64,000 bases of DNA, from positions 17,314-81,313 of the forward strand of contig CAJJNQ010000007.1 of the NCBI GenBank assembly GCA_905193155.1, in the 5' to 3' direction. The notes beneath the pieces are model-generated. The model was given only the letters and a program-made list of their open reading frames with translations. It made no database searches and was not told where the DNA came from. Positions within the stretch are counted from its first letter, which is position 1. Each line of letters opens with the position of its first letter. This document shows, in pieces, positions 1-8,399 of this stretch. Position numbers and translations under genes: made by a program. The DNA is from an uncultured Christensenella sp. Its GTDB lineage: Bacteria > Bacillota > Clostridia > Christensenellales > UBA1750.

Positions 1-572
1 GTGTAATCGTCCAGCGCCTTGACGCCCACCGTGTCGTCAAAGGTGGCTTCAATTGCCTCCCGGGGGCCTTCGGGCTTTTTGCTTGCGGCAAGGTTCGGAT
101 CGTCGAAATCCACCAGCGTGTCGTAATAGTCCTCAAGACCCACGATCACGCTCTTGATGATGGACATATCGCTCTTGGTCTTTTTGTGGTCGGCCACAAA
201 GCGCATGCCGTCCACAAAGTCCTGCGCGGTGACGGGTGCGACTTCCTTGCCCTTGCTGTCGTACCATTTGGCGTCCTTGCGCAGATGAAAGGTCCAGACC
301 GAATAATCCGCGTTGTGCTCCCAGCTTTCAGCCAAGGAGGGGACAAAGGAGCCGAAGCGGTCGGTCTCAATCAGCCCGTCAATGACATTGGAGATCACCT
401 TCTTGCCCGTGGTGTCCGGCAGATAGAAGGGGATCAGAGAGGTCACGTCCGTGGAATAGGTGCCGAGGTATTCCGTCGTGCTCACGCCGGAAGCGCCGCA
501 TCCGGTCAAGGCAGCGACGGTCAGGAGCAAAACAAGCGCCAGACATACGGCGCGGAAAATGCTCTTTTTCAT
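1..572 (-). CDS. Peptide-type ABC transporter substrate-binding lipoprotein (partial, C-terminus off the window)
   Basis: About 190 residues are visible from the start; the rest lies beyond position 1. The N-terminus is a lipoprotein signal (MKKSIFRAVCLA, then a hydrophobic stretch) ending in the lipobox LTGC, so the mature protein should be anchored by a lipidated Cys. The following sequence (SLIPFYLPDTTG, VISNVIDGLIETD, WTFHLRKDAKWYD, VTAQDFVDGMRF) is the typical opening of the OppA/SBP_bac_5 family, which binds oligopeptides. The start codon has a GGAGG ribosome site seven bases upstream. It lies 20 bp after an isoaspartyl dipeptidase gene, which suggests delivery of peptides for intracellular cleavage; that link is inference. 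Confidence 0.85.
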   Translation of the reverse strand, partial: MKKSIFRAVCLALVLLLTVAALTGCGASGVSTTEYLGTYSTDVTSLIPFYLPDTTGKKVISNVIDGLIETDRFGSFVPSLAESWEHNADYSVWTFHLRKDAKWYDSKGKEVAPVTAQDFVDGMRFVADHKKTKSDMSIIKSVIVGLEDYYDTLVDFDDPNLAASKKPEGPREAIEATFDDTVGVKALDDY

Positions 573-592
573 ATCGATTCCTCCATTCTGAT

Positions 593-1744
593 TTATTCAA
601 AGCGGCCCTTGACGAGCGCCTGTCCGTCCTGAACCAGTTGTCTGCCGCGGGCAAACACGGCTTGGATGCCGAGATCCTGCCCCAGCAGCACGAGATCTGC
701 ATCCGCACCTTCCGCAATGCAGCCTTTTTTGCCAGATAGATGCATCACGCGCGCGGAGTTTGCGGTGATAAAGCGCAGCGCCGTTTCCAGCGGAACGCCT
801 TCACTTCGGACCAGATTGACCAATTCGCCATGCAGCACACGGCTGGTGCCGTAGGTCAGGCCGATGCAGTTTCCCTGCGCATCAAAGCGCGGCTGGCTGC
901 CGAAAGCGTCGCTGGAGAGCGTCATGCGGCAGACGTCTGCGCCTTCCGAAAGCGCCTGCACCATCTGCCTTGCCGTGCCGCCGGGCGCGGGTTCGCCGGC
1001 GGTAAAATCCGCCTGCCCGCCGGCCTTGATCCAACGCACCGCTTCTTCCAGGAGATTTCCGTTGCGCGAAACGTGCGTCGGCAGGAAGGTATTCAGCGGC
1101 ACCTCGGATTCTTTGGCCGCGCGGAACAGCTTGGAAAGCCCTTCGCGGCCGTCGCCCATGTGGAGGGTCAGCAGCCCGGCCTTGCCGCCCAGCATGCCGC
1201 CCCGACGCACTGCCGTGGCCAGGCGCAACAGTTCTTCATAAGTGATTTCGGAACTGCGATGGTCGGAAAGGGCAATTTTTGCGCCGATCACGCGATCGAT
1301 CAGCACGAGATCCCGTTCCACGCTGCCGCACAGCGTCGGGGAGGGATAGCCGTAGGCGCCGGTGAGCATCCGGCAGTCAACGCCTTCTTCCGTCAAGGCG
1401 CAGACCTTGGCATAAAGCGCTTCCAGGCTGCGCGCCACACCGTCCGTGCCCAGCAGACCGACCAATGTCGTGACCCCGGCGGTGGAAAAATCCGTCAGCC
1501 GGGATTCCGGCGAACGGGAGGAAAAGCCATCTTCCCCGCCGCCGCCCGTGACATGGACGTGCAGATCAATGAAACCGGGGGCAAGAACCTGTGCCTGCGC
1601 ATCAAACACGCGCAGGGTCGGGAAGGACTCCGGAACGGCGCCGCGCGGAGCGATGAGCGCGATCTTTCCGCCTTCCAGCAGCAGATCCTTCAGCCCCAGG
1701 TGTTCCGGGGCGTAGACATCTGCGTTTTTAATCAGTGTCAGCAT
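593..1744 (-). CDS. iadA: Isoaspartyl dipeptidase (beta-aspartyl-peptidase), IadA family
   Basis: A 383-residue amidohydrolase-superfamily protein, close in length to E. coli IadA (about 390). It should hydrolyse isoaspartyl (beta-Asp-X) dipeptides from damaged proteins. The metal motif GFIDLHVHVTGGGGEDG lies near residue 55-70, followed by LVGLLGTDG, MLTGAYGYPSP, a DHRSSEI segment, LTLHMGDG, LPTHVSRNG and the late SSDAFGSQPRFD, all in IadA order. The C-terminal GQDLGIQAVFARGRQLVQDG is the usual amidohydrolase end strand. The start is 6 bp after the stop of the RpiR-type regulator, so the two are probably co-transcribed and coupled. The family match is strong; the physiological substrate is inferred. 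Confidence 0.9.
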   Translation of the reverse strand: MLTLIKNADVYAPEHLGLKDLLLEGGKIALIAPRGAVPESFPTLRVFDAQAQVLAPGFIDLHVHVTGGGGEDGFSSRSPESRLTDFSTAGVTTLVGLLGTDGVARSLEALYAKVCALTEEGVDCRMLTGAYGYPSPTLCGSVERDLVLIDRVIGAKIALSDHRSSEITYEELLRLATAVRRGGMLGGKAGLLTLHMGDGREGLSKLFRAAKESEVPLNTFLPTHVSRNGNLLEEAVRWIKAGGQADFTAGEPAPGGTARQMVQALSEGADVCRMTLSSDAFGSQPRFDAQGNCIGLTYGTSRVLHGELVNLVRSEGVPLETALRFITANSARVMHLSGKKGCIAEGADADLVLLGQDLGIQAVFARGRQLVQDGQALVKGRFE

Positions 1745-1750
1745 TTTTGG

Positions 1751-2629
1751 CTACTCTCTTTCGTCGGGAAATTCTCCGCTCATAAAGCGGGATACGTTCA
1801 GCTCCTCTTCCAGAATCCGATTGAGCGACGGCCCCATCTCCAGCGCAATGCAGGAGGTGAGCACGTTGATCAGGGAGACCGGCGCGGTGAGGGAGTTGAA
1901 GAAAAACTTGGTCTTTGTGCCGCAGAGAAAATTGAACGGTCCGTCCGTGGCGGCAGGGGAATCCGCGCTGTCGGTCAGCGTGACCACTTTTGCGCCGCGG
2001 TAGGCCGCAAACCTTGCTACATTGGAAACGGGTTGATAATACGGAGGAAAGGAAAAAAGCACGATGACGTCGTCTTCGCTGATCATAGATAGCGAAGTCC
2101 GGACTGCGTCGCTGTCGCCCAGCTTGACGCTGGCGGCCTTGATGCGCAGATAATTGAGACGATGCGCAAAGTAATCCGCCATGACCTTGGAAACATCATG
2201 ACCGAAGAGCAGCACCTCGCGTGCGTTCATCAGCGCCCTTGCGCAGTCGAAAACCTGATCGGTGCGCAGCGACGCGGCCAGCGAGATCAGCCCCTGCTCT
2301 TCGGCTCCCATCATGGAGGAAAGCAGCGCGCTTCGGTCGCCGCGGGAATTGTCGTCCACGGTTTCCAGCGTGTAGCTGCGGTCGAAGGTATCCTTCAGTC
2401 GCTTGCCGACGTATTGCCGGAAAAGCGTCTTCATCTCCGTGTAGCCGCTGCAGCCGAGCTTGCGGCACAGCTTGAGCACGGAGACCTCCGTCACGCCGAT
2501 ATGCTCGGCAATGCTGCGCAGCGAATCATAACAGACCGCTTCGGGATGATCCAGCATATAGTCGAATATTCGCGCCTGTGTTTTCGTTAATTCATCGCGC
2601 TGCGCAATCATATCCTGTACGTTCGGCAC
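1751..2629 (-). CDS. MurR/RpiR family transcriptional regulator (HTH plus SIS domain)
   Basis: A 292-residue cytoplasmic regulator. Residues 1-77 form the RpiR helix-turn-helix domain (SIAEHIGVTEVSVLKLCRKL). Roughly residues 120-260 form a SIS phosphosugar-binding fold (VLLFGHDVSKVMADYFAHRL, DDVIVLFSFPPYYQP). The start is GTG with GAGGTGG about ten bases upstream. It heads an operon with iadA and a peptide-binding protein and is divergent from a sugar ABC operon, so it could control either side. SIS domains usually sense sugar phosphates, which fits the divergent sugar transporter better than the peptide genes; this is inference. Confidence 0.88.
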   Translation of the reverse strand: MPNVQDMIAQRDELTKTQARIFDYMLDHPEAVCYDSLRSIAEHIGVTEVSVLKLCRKLGCSGYTEMKTLFRQYVGKRLKDTFDRSYTLETVDDNSRGDRSALLSSMMGAEEQGLISLAASLRTDQVFDCARALMNAREVLLFGHDVSKVMADYFAHRLNYLRIKAASVKLGDSDAVRTSLSMISEDDVIVLFSFPPYYQPVSNVARFAAYRGAKVVTLTDSADSPAATDGPFNFLCGTKTKFFFNSLTAPVSLINVLTSCIALEMGPSLNRILEEELNVSRFMSGEFPDERE

Positions 2630-2660
2630 GGCTTCACCACCTCTGTATAGCAGATACTAT

Positions 2661-2690
2661 ATTTTAAGCAGAAGGGCTGTATTTTTGCAA
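2661..2690 (-). promoter_or_regulatory. Candidate sigma-A promoter of the RpiR-iadA-oppA operon
   Basis: Read on the minus strand, TTGCAA is followed after 18 bp by TAAAAT, about 30 bp before the GTG start of the regulator. This is a sequence match only. Confidence 0.45.
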
Positions 2691-2729
2691 TGCGAATATG
2701 CAGAATAAACATTAATTAATACATAATAA

Positions 2730-2746
2730 TACATTAAGAAAATGTA
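2730..2746. promoter_or_regulatory. Palindrome TACATT-N5-AATGTA, possible operator
   Basis: A perfect 6-5-6 inverted repeat lies in the control region between the RpiR gene and the sugar ABC operon. RpiR proteins bind short palindromes near their own promoters, so this may be the autoregulatory site. The region is AT-rich, so chance is a real alternative. Confidence 0.3.
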
Positions 2747-2866
2747 AAGCGACTGTGCGGTATATCGTTTGCGATAGTTTGCGCTGTACATAAAGAAAAA
2801 ACTGAGTAAAAACCCAAATGATTTTGCAGGAAATGGGGCAAAAAAGGTTTTTTGAGGTTTTGCATA

Positions 2867-2895
2867 TTGTTTGGATGCCGTCGGCGCGTTATAAT
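2867..2895 (+). promoter_or_regulatory. Sigma-A promoter of the sugar ABC operon
   Basis: TTGTTT, a 17-bp spacer and a perfect TATAAT lie about 70 bp upstream of the ATPase start. The length and spacing fit a housekeeping promoter. Confidence 0.65.
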
Positions 2896-2963
2896 CAAAG
2901 CATTGGAGTGAGTCCGTGCTGCGCAGAATGGGCGGGCGCGAGAAACAGAGGATAAAGGGAATC

Positions 2964-4052
2964 ATGAAGATTGTTTTGCAAAACCTGACCAAGAAGTTCC
3001 CCGGTCCCGGCAAAAGGGGAGAGGATGTCATTGCGGTGCGCGATTTTAATTATGAATTTCCGGACGGAAAGCTGGTGGGGCTGCTCGGCCCGTCCGGCTG
3101 CGGCAAGAGCACCACGCTGTTCATGATCTGCGGCCTGGAAAAGCCGACGGAGGGAAAGATTTTCTTTGGGCAGGACAATGTGACCGCCCTTGCACCCGAG
3201 GATCGCGGCGTGGGCGTGGTGTTTCAGAATTATGCACTCTATCCGCACCTGACGGTGGAGCAGAACATACTCTTTCCGCTGCAGAACCTCAAGGGCGCGC
3301 AGAAGCTCAGCAAGCAGGAGATGCAGCGCCGCGCGGAGGAAGCGGCACATTTGGTGCAGATCGAAAAGCTGATGCAGCGCCGCCCCAGCGAGCTTTCCGG
3401 CGGGCAGCAGCAGCGCGTCGCCATCGCGCGCGCGATTGTCAAGATGCCCCGCGTGCTGCTGCTGGACGAGCCGCTTTCCAACCTCGATGCGCGGCTACGC
3501 TTGCAGACCCGCGAGGAGATTCGCAGAATCCAGCGGGAAACCGGCATCACGACGGTGTTCGTCACGCACGATCAGGAGGAGGCCATGAGCATCTCGGACG
3601 AGATCGTCGTGATGAAGGAGGGTGTTGTGCAGCAGACCGGCAAGCCCCAACAGGTGTACGACAGCCCCGTCAATCTCTTTGTGGCCAAGTTCCTGGGCAC
3701 GCCGCCCATCAATGTGTTTGAGGGCAAAATCAGCGGCGGCATGCTGTGGATCGGGGAGGATGCAGTGCTGCCCGCGAAGGCGCCGGACGGCGAGGTCTAT
3801 GTCGGCATTCGACCGGAGGGCTTTGTCCCCGATGAAAACGGCGCGCTGCGCTGCGAATTCCGCAGCTTAGAGGTCATGGGGCGCGACGTCAGCGTCGTCT
3901 CGGCGCATCCGCAGGCGATGAGCGCCAGCATTCGCTCCATTGTCGCGTCCGACAGCGCTGTTCAGCCTGAAAACGGCGTTGTTCGCTTTTCCCTGAAACC
4001 GAAAAAGGTGCTGCTCTTTGATAAGAAAACCGAAGAGCGCGTTTTCTTTTGA
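2964..4052 (+). CDS. Sugar ABC transporter ATP-binding protein (MalK/UgpC type)
   Basis: A 362-residue ATPase that powers the adjacent sugar importer from the cytoplasmic face. Walker A GPSGCGKST is at 42-50, the Q-loop QNY near 89, the signature LSGGQQQR near 144-151 and Walker B LLLDEP near 165-170, followed by the D-loop SNLDAR and a switch His in VTHDQEEAM. After residue 240 comes the C-terminal beta-rich regulatory (TOBE/MalK-like) region with FLGTPPIN and VYVGIRPEGF. I chose the ATG preceded by AAAGGGA over an upstream in-frame ATG that sits nearer the promoter and lacks a ribosome site. It is the first gene of a four-gene CUT1 operon. Confidence 0.9.
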   Translation: MKIVLQNLTKKFPGPGKRGEDVIAVRDFNYEFPDGKLVGLLGPSGCGKSTTLFMICGLEKPTEGKIFFGQDNVTALAPEDRGVGVVFQNYALYPHLTVEQNILFPLQNLKGAQKLSKQEMQRRAEEAAHLVQIEKLMQRRPSELSGGQQQRVAIARAIVKMPRVLLLDEPLSNLDARLRLQTREEIRRIQRETGITTVFVTHDQEEAMSISDEIVVMKEGVVQQTGKPQQVYDSPVNLFVAKFLGTPPINVFEGKISGGMLWIGEDAVLPAKAPDGEVYVGIRPEGFVPDENGALRCEFRSLEVMGRDVSVVSAHPQAMSASIRSIVASDSAVQPENGVVRFSLKPKKVLLFDKKTEERVFF

Positions 4053-4070
4053 TCGGGTGGAGGCGTGCAT

Positions 4071-4961
4071 ATGAAGGAAAATCAGATAAAGGGCTGGCTC
4101 TATCTGCTGCCCGCGCTGCTCTTTTTGGGCTTCTTTCTCGTCTACCCGCTGATCGACGTGTTCGTTTATTCCTTTGAAGAGGGACATAATTTCGCCTCGC
4201 AGACCTATAACGGTGTGGGGCTTTACAACTTCTCCTATGTGCTGCACGACCCGTATTTTCTTCAGGCGGTGCAGAACACCTTCCTGATGGTCATCATCAC
4301 CGTTCCGATTTCCACGGGTCTTGCGCTGCTGATTGCGCTGGGGCTAAGCTCGATTACCCCCCTGCGCAAGCTCTATCAGACCATTTATTTCCTGCCCTAC
4401 GTCACCAACACGCTGGCGGTGGGGCTGGTGTTTATGATCCTGTTCAAAAAGACCGCTTATTCCGACGGACTGGTCAACCTGCTCATCAACTGGTTCGGCG
4501 GCAAGAGCGTGGATTTCATCGACGGTCCCTATTGGGCCAAGATGTTCGTGATGTGCTTTTATGTGATCTGGGTGGTGCTGCCGTTCAAGATTCTGCTGTT
4601 GACCAGCGCGCTGGCCTCGGTCAACCAGAGCTATTACAACGCTGCGCGCGTGGACGGCACCTCCAAGAGCCGCATCTTCTGGCGCATCACGCTGCCGATG
4701 ATCTCGCCCACGGTGTTCTATCTCATCATCACAGGCTTTATCGGCGCGTTCAAGCAGTACAGCGACGCGGTGGCGCTGTTCGGCACGGATCTGAATGCCG
4801 CGGGCATGAACACCATCGTGGGCTACGTCTACGATATGCTCTACGGCAACAGCGGCGGGTATCCGTCCTATGCTTCGGCGGCGGCGATCCTGCTGTTTGT
4901 GATCGTGCTGACCATCACGGTGATCAACCTGCTGTTCAGCCGTAAGCATACGCATTATTGA
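4071..4961 (+). CDS. Carbohydrate ABC transporter permease (MalF/UgpA type)
   Basis: A 296-residue membrane protein with six predicted hydrophobic segments. The first (WLYLLPALLFLGFFLVYPLI) is typical of CUT1 permeases. The cytoplasmic EAA loop appears as NAARVDGTSKSRIFWRITLP, which docks on the ATPase. The ATG seven bases after GGGTGGAGG was preferred to a GTG only one base after the same site. It partners with the next permease to form the channel. The sugar cannot be deduced from the sequence. Confidence 0.9.
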   Translation: MKENQIKGWLYLLPALLFLGFFLVYPLIDVFVYSFEEGHNFASQTYNGVGLYNFSYVLHDPYFLQAVQNTFLMVIITVPISTGLALLIALGLSSITPLRKLYQTIYFLPYVTNTLAVGLVFMILFKKTAYSDGLVNLLINWFGGKSVDFIDGPYWAKMFVMCFYVIWVVLPFKILLLTSALASVNQSYYNAARVDGTSKSRIFWRITLPMISPTVFYLIITGFIGAFKQYSDAVALFGTDLNAAGMNTIVGYVYDMLYGNSGGYPSYASAAAILLFVIVLTITVINLLFSRKHTHY

Positions 4962-4974
4962 GAGGGCCGGAACG

Positions 4975-5859
4975 ATGACAGAAAAGAAAAATGCAGTGAA
5001 TTACGAAAAGCTCCGGCGCAGAACGGCGGCAAGACAGACGGCGGGCAAGACCGTGACCTATGTGTTGCTGTCGGTCTGGGCGGTGATCGTGCTCTTTCCC
5101 TTCTATTGGATGCTGCTGACCTCGGTCAAAAGCTACGGCCAATACAATTCCGAATACATTCCGCAGTTCTTTACGCTGCATCCGACCTTTCAGAACTATG
5201 CAGACGCTTTTGCTGCGGTGCCGCTGGGGCGCTATCTGCTCAACACGCTGATCTTCACAACCATCACCACGGCGCTGATGATGATTGTGATTCTGCTGGC
5301 GGCCTATGCCTTTGCGCGCCTGCGCTTCAAGGGCAGGGATGCGGCTTTTGCGCTGCTGCTGTCGCTGATGATGATTCCCAACGAGCTGGTGGTCATCACC
5401 AATTTTGTCACCATCACGGATTTGAACCTGCGCAACACCTTTGCGGGACTCATCCTGCCGTCGGTGACCTCGGTATTCTATATCTATCTGCTCAAGGAAA
5501 ACTTTGCGCAGGTGCCGGATTCGCTGTATTATGCGGCAAAGGTAGACGGCACGTCAGATCTGAAGTATCTGTTTAAGGTGCTGGTGCCCATCTGCAAGCC
5601 AACGCTGGTGACGGTTGCGATCCTGAAGATCATCGAGTGCTGGAATTCCTATGTCTGGCCGAGACTCATCACGGACGACGCGGCGTATTATCTGGTTTCC
5701 AACGGCATACAGGAGATCCGCGAAAACGGCTTCGGCCGTGAGAACATCCCCGCGATGATGGCGGCGGTGGTCGTAATCTCCGTGCCTCTGATTGTGCTGT
5801 TCCTGATCTTCCGCGACAAAATCATGTCCGGCGTGTCGAGAGGGGGAACCAAGGGATGA
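4975..5859 (+). CDS. Carbohydrate ABC transporter permease (MalG/UgpE type)
   Basis: A 294-residue inner-membrane permease of the binding-protein-dependent type. Six hydrophobic segments are visible, beginning with VTYVLLSVWAVIVLFPFYWM, and the EAA loop reads YYAAKVDGTSDLKYLFKVLVP. It starts 13 bp after the first permease, and its end overlaps the next start by 4 bp (ATGA). This shows tight coupling inside one operon. It should form the heterodimeric channel with the preceding protein. Confidence 0.9.
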   Translation: MTEKKNAVNYEKLRRRTAARQTAGKTVTYVLLSVWAVIVLFPFYWMLLTSVKSYGQYNSEYIPQFFTLHPTFQNYADAFAAVPLGRYLLNTLIFTTITTALMMIVILLAAYAFARLRFKGRDAAFALLLSLMMIPNELVVITNFVTITDLNLRNTFAGLILPSVTSVFYIYLLKENFAQVPDSLYYAAKVDGTSDLKYLFKVLVPICKPTLVTVAILKIIECWNSYVWPRLITDDAAYYLVSNGIQEIRENGFGRENIPAMMAAVVVISVPLIVLFLIFRDKIMSGVSRGGTKG

Positions 5860-7448
5860 AAAAACTGCGGCGTTTTCTATGCTTTGCGCTGCTGCTGCTG
5901 ACGGCGCTGAGCCTTACTGCCTGCCACGGCACGCGGGGCACGGCGGAATTCGTGCTGCCGGAGGAGTTTGACGAATCCAAGGAATATGAAATTACCTTCT
6001 GGGCGAAAAACGACACCAATAAAGCGCAGAGCCTGCTCTACCAGCAGACCATCGACGAATTTGAATCCTATTATCCCAGCATTCGCGTCAATCTCCGCCT
6101 TTACACCAATTACGGCGATATCTACAACGACGTCATCACCAATATCGCTACGCGCACCACGCCCAACGTTTGCATCACCTATCCCGACCATGTGGCGACG
6201 TATCTGGCGGGCAGCAACGTGGTTGCGCCGATGGATGCGCTGCTGACGAGTGAAAAATACGGTCTGGGCGGGTCAGCAGTGAAATTTGATTCGGTTGCGT
6301 ATGACGAGGTCGTGCCGGAATATCTTTCCGAAGGGAACATCGGCGAGCATTGCTATACGATTCCCTATATGCGCTCGACCGAGGCCTGCTATGTCAACAA
6401 GACCTATGTCGAAAAGCTGGGTTACGAGCTGCCGGATACACTGACCTGGGACTTCATCTGGGAGGTCTCCGAGGCGGCGATGGCGCAGAACGCGGACGGC
6501 ACCTTCGCCGTCAACGGGCAGAAGGTGATGATTCCCTTCATTTATAAGTCCACGGACAATATGCTCATCCAGATGCTCCGCCAGAAGGGCGCGGGGTATT
6601 CCGATGAGGAGGGCGATATCCTGTTGTTCAACGATGAAACCGAGGATATCCTCAAAACCATCGCGCAGCACGCCCAAACCCGCGCATTTTCCACCTTCAA
6701 GATTTCCAGCTATCCGGCCAATTTCCTCAACGCCGGGCAATGCATCTTTGCGGTGGATTCCACCGCCGGTTCGACCTGGATGGGCAGCGACGCGCCGCTT
6801 TGCGACATCAGCCCGGATAAGCTGGTGTTCTTTGAAACCGCAGTGCGCATGGTGCCGCAATATGATCCGGAGTACCCGCAGATGATCTCGCAGGGGCCGT
6901 CGGTCTGCATCTTCAATAAGGACGATCCGCAGGAGGTGCTGGCCTCCTGGCTGTTTGCACAGTTTCTGCTGACCGACGGGGTGCAGATTCCTTATGCGCA
7001 GACCGAAGGCTATATTCCCGTGACCGTGCGCGCGCAGCAGAATCCCGATTATCGGGATTATCTCGCCCGCGGCGGTGAGGATAAGAACACGCATTATGCC
7101 GTCAAGATCGAGGCGACGCAGCTGCTGCTCGACCACATTGAAGATACCTTCGTCACCCCGGTGTTCAACGGCTCGGCGTCGCTGCGCGATGCGGCGGGGC
7201 AGCTGATCGAAAATGTCGTCAAGTCCTGCCGGCGCGGCGAAACTGTGGACGATGCGTACTTTGAAAAGCTCTATTCCGACGTAAATTCGCTCTACCGCCT
7301 GGATCAGACCGGTGCGGCGGCGACGGGGCAGGAAGACCTCGGCCCGCTGCCCGCCACGGCAAAGGCGCTTCTTGCGGTGATTGCTGCCGCATGGATCGGC
7401 ATCCTTGCTTATGTGCTGGTTGACAAGGCAAAAGCTAAAAATACGTAA
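5856..7448 (+). CDS. Extracellular sugar-binding lipoprotein with an added C-terminal membrane anchor
   Basis: A 530-residue solute-binding protein of the SBP_bac_1/8 class. The N-terminus has a lipoprotein signal ending in LTAC. The mature start shows YEITFWAKNDTN, and later segments (YYPSIRVNLR, VCITYPDHVATYL, CYTIPYMRSTEACYVNK, WDFIWEVSEAAM) are typical of CUT1 binding proteins. A second hydrophobic segment of about 20 residues (AKALLAVIAAAWIGILAYVL) near residues 502-522, followed by Lys-rich VDKAKAKNT, would put the C-terminus in the membrane too. It is also about 100 residues longer than typical CUT1 binding proteins. It is the last gene before a new promoter. Confidence 0.85.
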   Translation: MKKLRRFLCFALLLLTALSLTACHGTRGTAEFVLPEEFDESKEYEITFWAKNDTNKAQSLLYQQTIDEFESYYPSIRVNLRLYTNYGDIYNDVITNIATRTTPNVCITYPDHVATYLAGSNVVAPMDALLTSEKYGLGGSAVKFDSVAYDEVVPEYLSEGNIGEHCYTIPYMRSTEACYVNKTYVEKLGYELPDTLTWDFIWEVSEAAMAQNADGTFAVNGQKVMIPFIYKSTDNMLIQMLRQKGAGYSDEEGDILLFNDETEDILKTIAQHAQTRAFSTFKISSYPANFLNAGQCIFAVDSTAGSTWMGSDAPLCDISPDKLVFFETAVRMVPQYDPEYPQMISQGPSVCIFNKDDPQEVLASWLFAQFLLTDGVQIPYAQTEGYIPVTVRAQQNPDYRDYLARGGEDKNTHYAVKIEATQLLLDHIEDTFVTPVFNGSASLRDAAGQLIENVVKSCRRGETVDDAYFEKLYSDVNSLYRLDQTGAAATGQEDLGPLPATAKALLAVIAAAWIGILAYVLVDKAKAKNT

Positions 7449-7463
7449 AAAATGGGAATCCCA

Positions 7464-7492
7464 TTGAATTTTTCGGCGCTTAGGAGTACAAT
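7464..7492 (+). promoter_or_regulatory. Promoter of the small lipoprotein gene
   Basis: TTGAAT, a 17-bp spacer and TACAAT lie about 75 bp upstream of the lipoprotein start. It allows expression separate from the sugar ABC operon. Confidence 0.55.
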
Positions 7493-7569
7493 CATGGACG
7501 GTAATCATCAGGGAAGTACTAAAATTTCTCAATGATGAATTATGGAGAAGAAAAGGACGGAGTAATCAC

Positions 7570-8322
7570 ATGAAAAAGTATCTGTCGATCCTTCTGGCGG
7601 TTGTGCTTGCCTTTGCGCTGGCCGGCTGCGCATCCAATGCTGAAAAAACTCCTGCTGAGTCCGCTGCTGCGGACGTCAACGCCAAGAGCGAAGGCGTGAT
7701 GACCTACGCCGAGTACACCGCGGCGGATCTGGATTCCCAGGTCACCATCGAGGCCTATGTGCAGGCCAAGCAGTCCTGGTGGGAGAACCAGGCTACGGTT
7801 TACACCCAGGACGCGGACGGCGCGTACTTCCTCTACAACATGGCCTGCTCCGAAGAGGACTATGCCAAGCTCGAAAAGGGCACCAAGATCAAGGTGACCG
7901 GCTATAAGTCCGAGTGGTCCGGCGAGGTGGAAATCACCGACGCGACTTTCGAGATCGAAGAGGGCTCCTATGTGGCAGATGCCAAGGACGTGACCGATCT
8001 GCTCGGCCAGGACAGCTTGATCGACTATCAGAACCAGTTCGTTTCCTTCAAGGGTTTGACCGTGGAAGCGGCCGATGATACCGGCGCGGCTTACCTCTAC
8101 AAGTGGGACGGTTCCGGTTCCGAGGGCGACGACCTCTATTTCAACGTCTCCAAGGACGGCAACACCTACACCTTCACCGTGGAGTCCTACCTGTGCGGCG
8201 CCGACACCGACGTCTACAAGGCGGTTAAGAACCTGAAGGTCGGCGATACCGTCGATCTGGAAGGCTTCCTCTACTGGTACGAGGGCGTCAATCCCCACAT
8301 CACTTCTGTGACCGTGAAGTAA
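7570..8322 (+). CDS. Conserved-looking secreted lipoprotein of unknown function
   Basis: A 250-residue protein with a clear lipoprotein signal (MKKYLSILLAVVLAFAL) and the lipobox LAGC, so it should sit on the outer face of the membrane. The mature part is acidic and rich in Tyr, Asp and Val. Two similar blocks (VTIEAYVQAKQSWWENQATVYT and FVSFKGLTVEAADDTGAAYLY) look like successive small beta-barrel (OB-like) units, each followed by a KVTGY or KVGDTVDLEGF-type strand. I do not recognise a named family. The start has GGAG seven bases upstream. Strong codon bias towards GCC, GAC and AAG, like GAPDH and the BMP lipoprotein here, suggests high expression. Confidence 0.75.
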   Translation: MKKYLSILLAVVLAFALAGCASNAEKTPAESAAADVNAKSEGVMTYAEYTAADLDSQVTIEAYVQAKQSWWENQATVYTQDADGAYFLYNMACSEEDYAKLEKGTKIKVTGYKSEWSGEVEITDATFEIEEGSYVADAKDVTDLLGQDSLIDYQNQFVSFKGLTVEAADDTGAAYLYKWDGSGSEGDDLYFNVSKDGNTYTFTVESYLCGADTDVYKAVKNLKVGDTVDLEGFLYWYEGVNPHITSVTVK

Positions 8323-8334
8323 GATTTACAGCAT

Positions 8335-8373
8335 AAAAAAGAGCAGTGCGCCGCAGGCGCACTGCTCTTTTTT
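8335..8373 (+). terminator. Intrinsic terminator of the lipoprotein gene
   Basis: A 12-bp perfect GC-rich stem (GAGCAGTGCGCC with its complement), a 3-nt loop and six T follow the stop by about 12 bp. The six A on the other side make it bidirectional. Confidence 0.9.
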
Positions 8374-8399
8374 GCTTTTGGGCAAGGGAAAGGGTTGCT

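Larger units (their letters stand above)
2630..2963. other. Divergent intergenic region between the RpiR regulator and the sugar ABC operon
   Basis: This 334-bp AT-rich stretch holds no convincing gene. It contains one plausible promoter in each direction and a 6-5-6 palindrome between them, listed separately. A bidirectional control region for the two flanking operons is the simplest reading. Confidence 0.7.
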
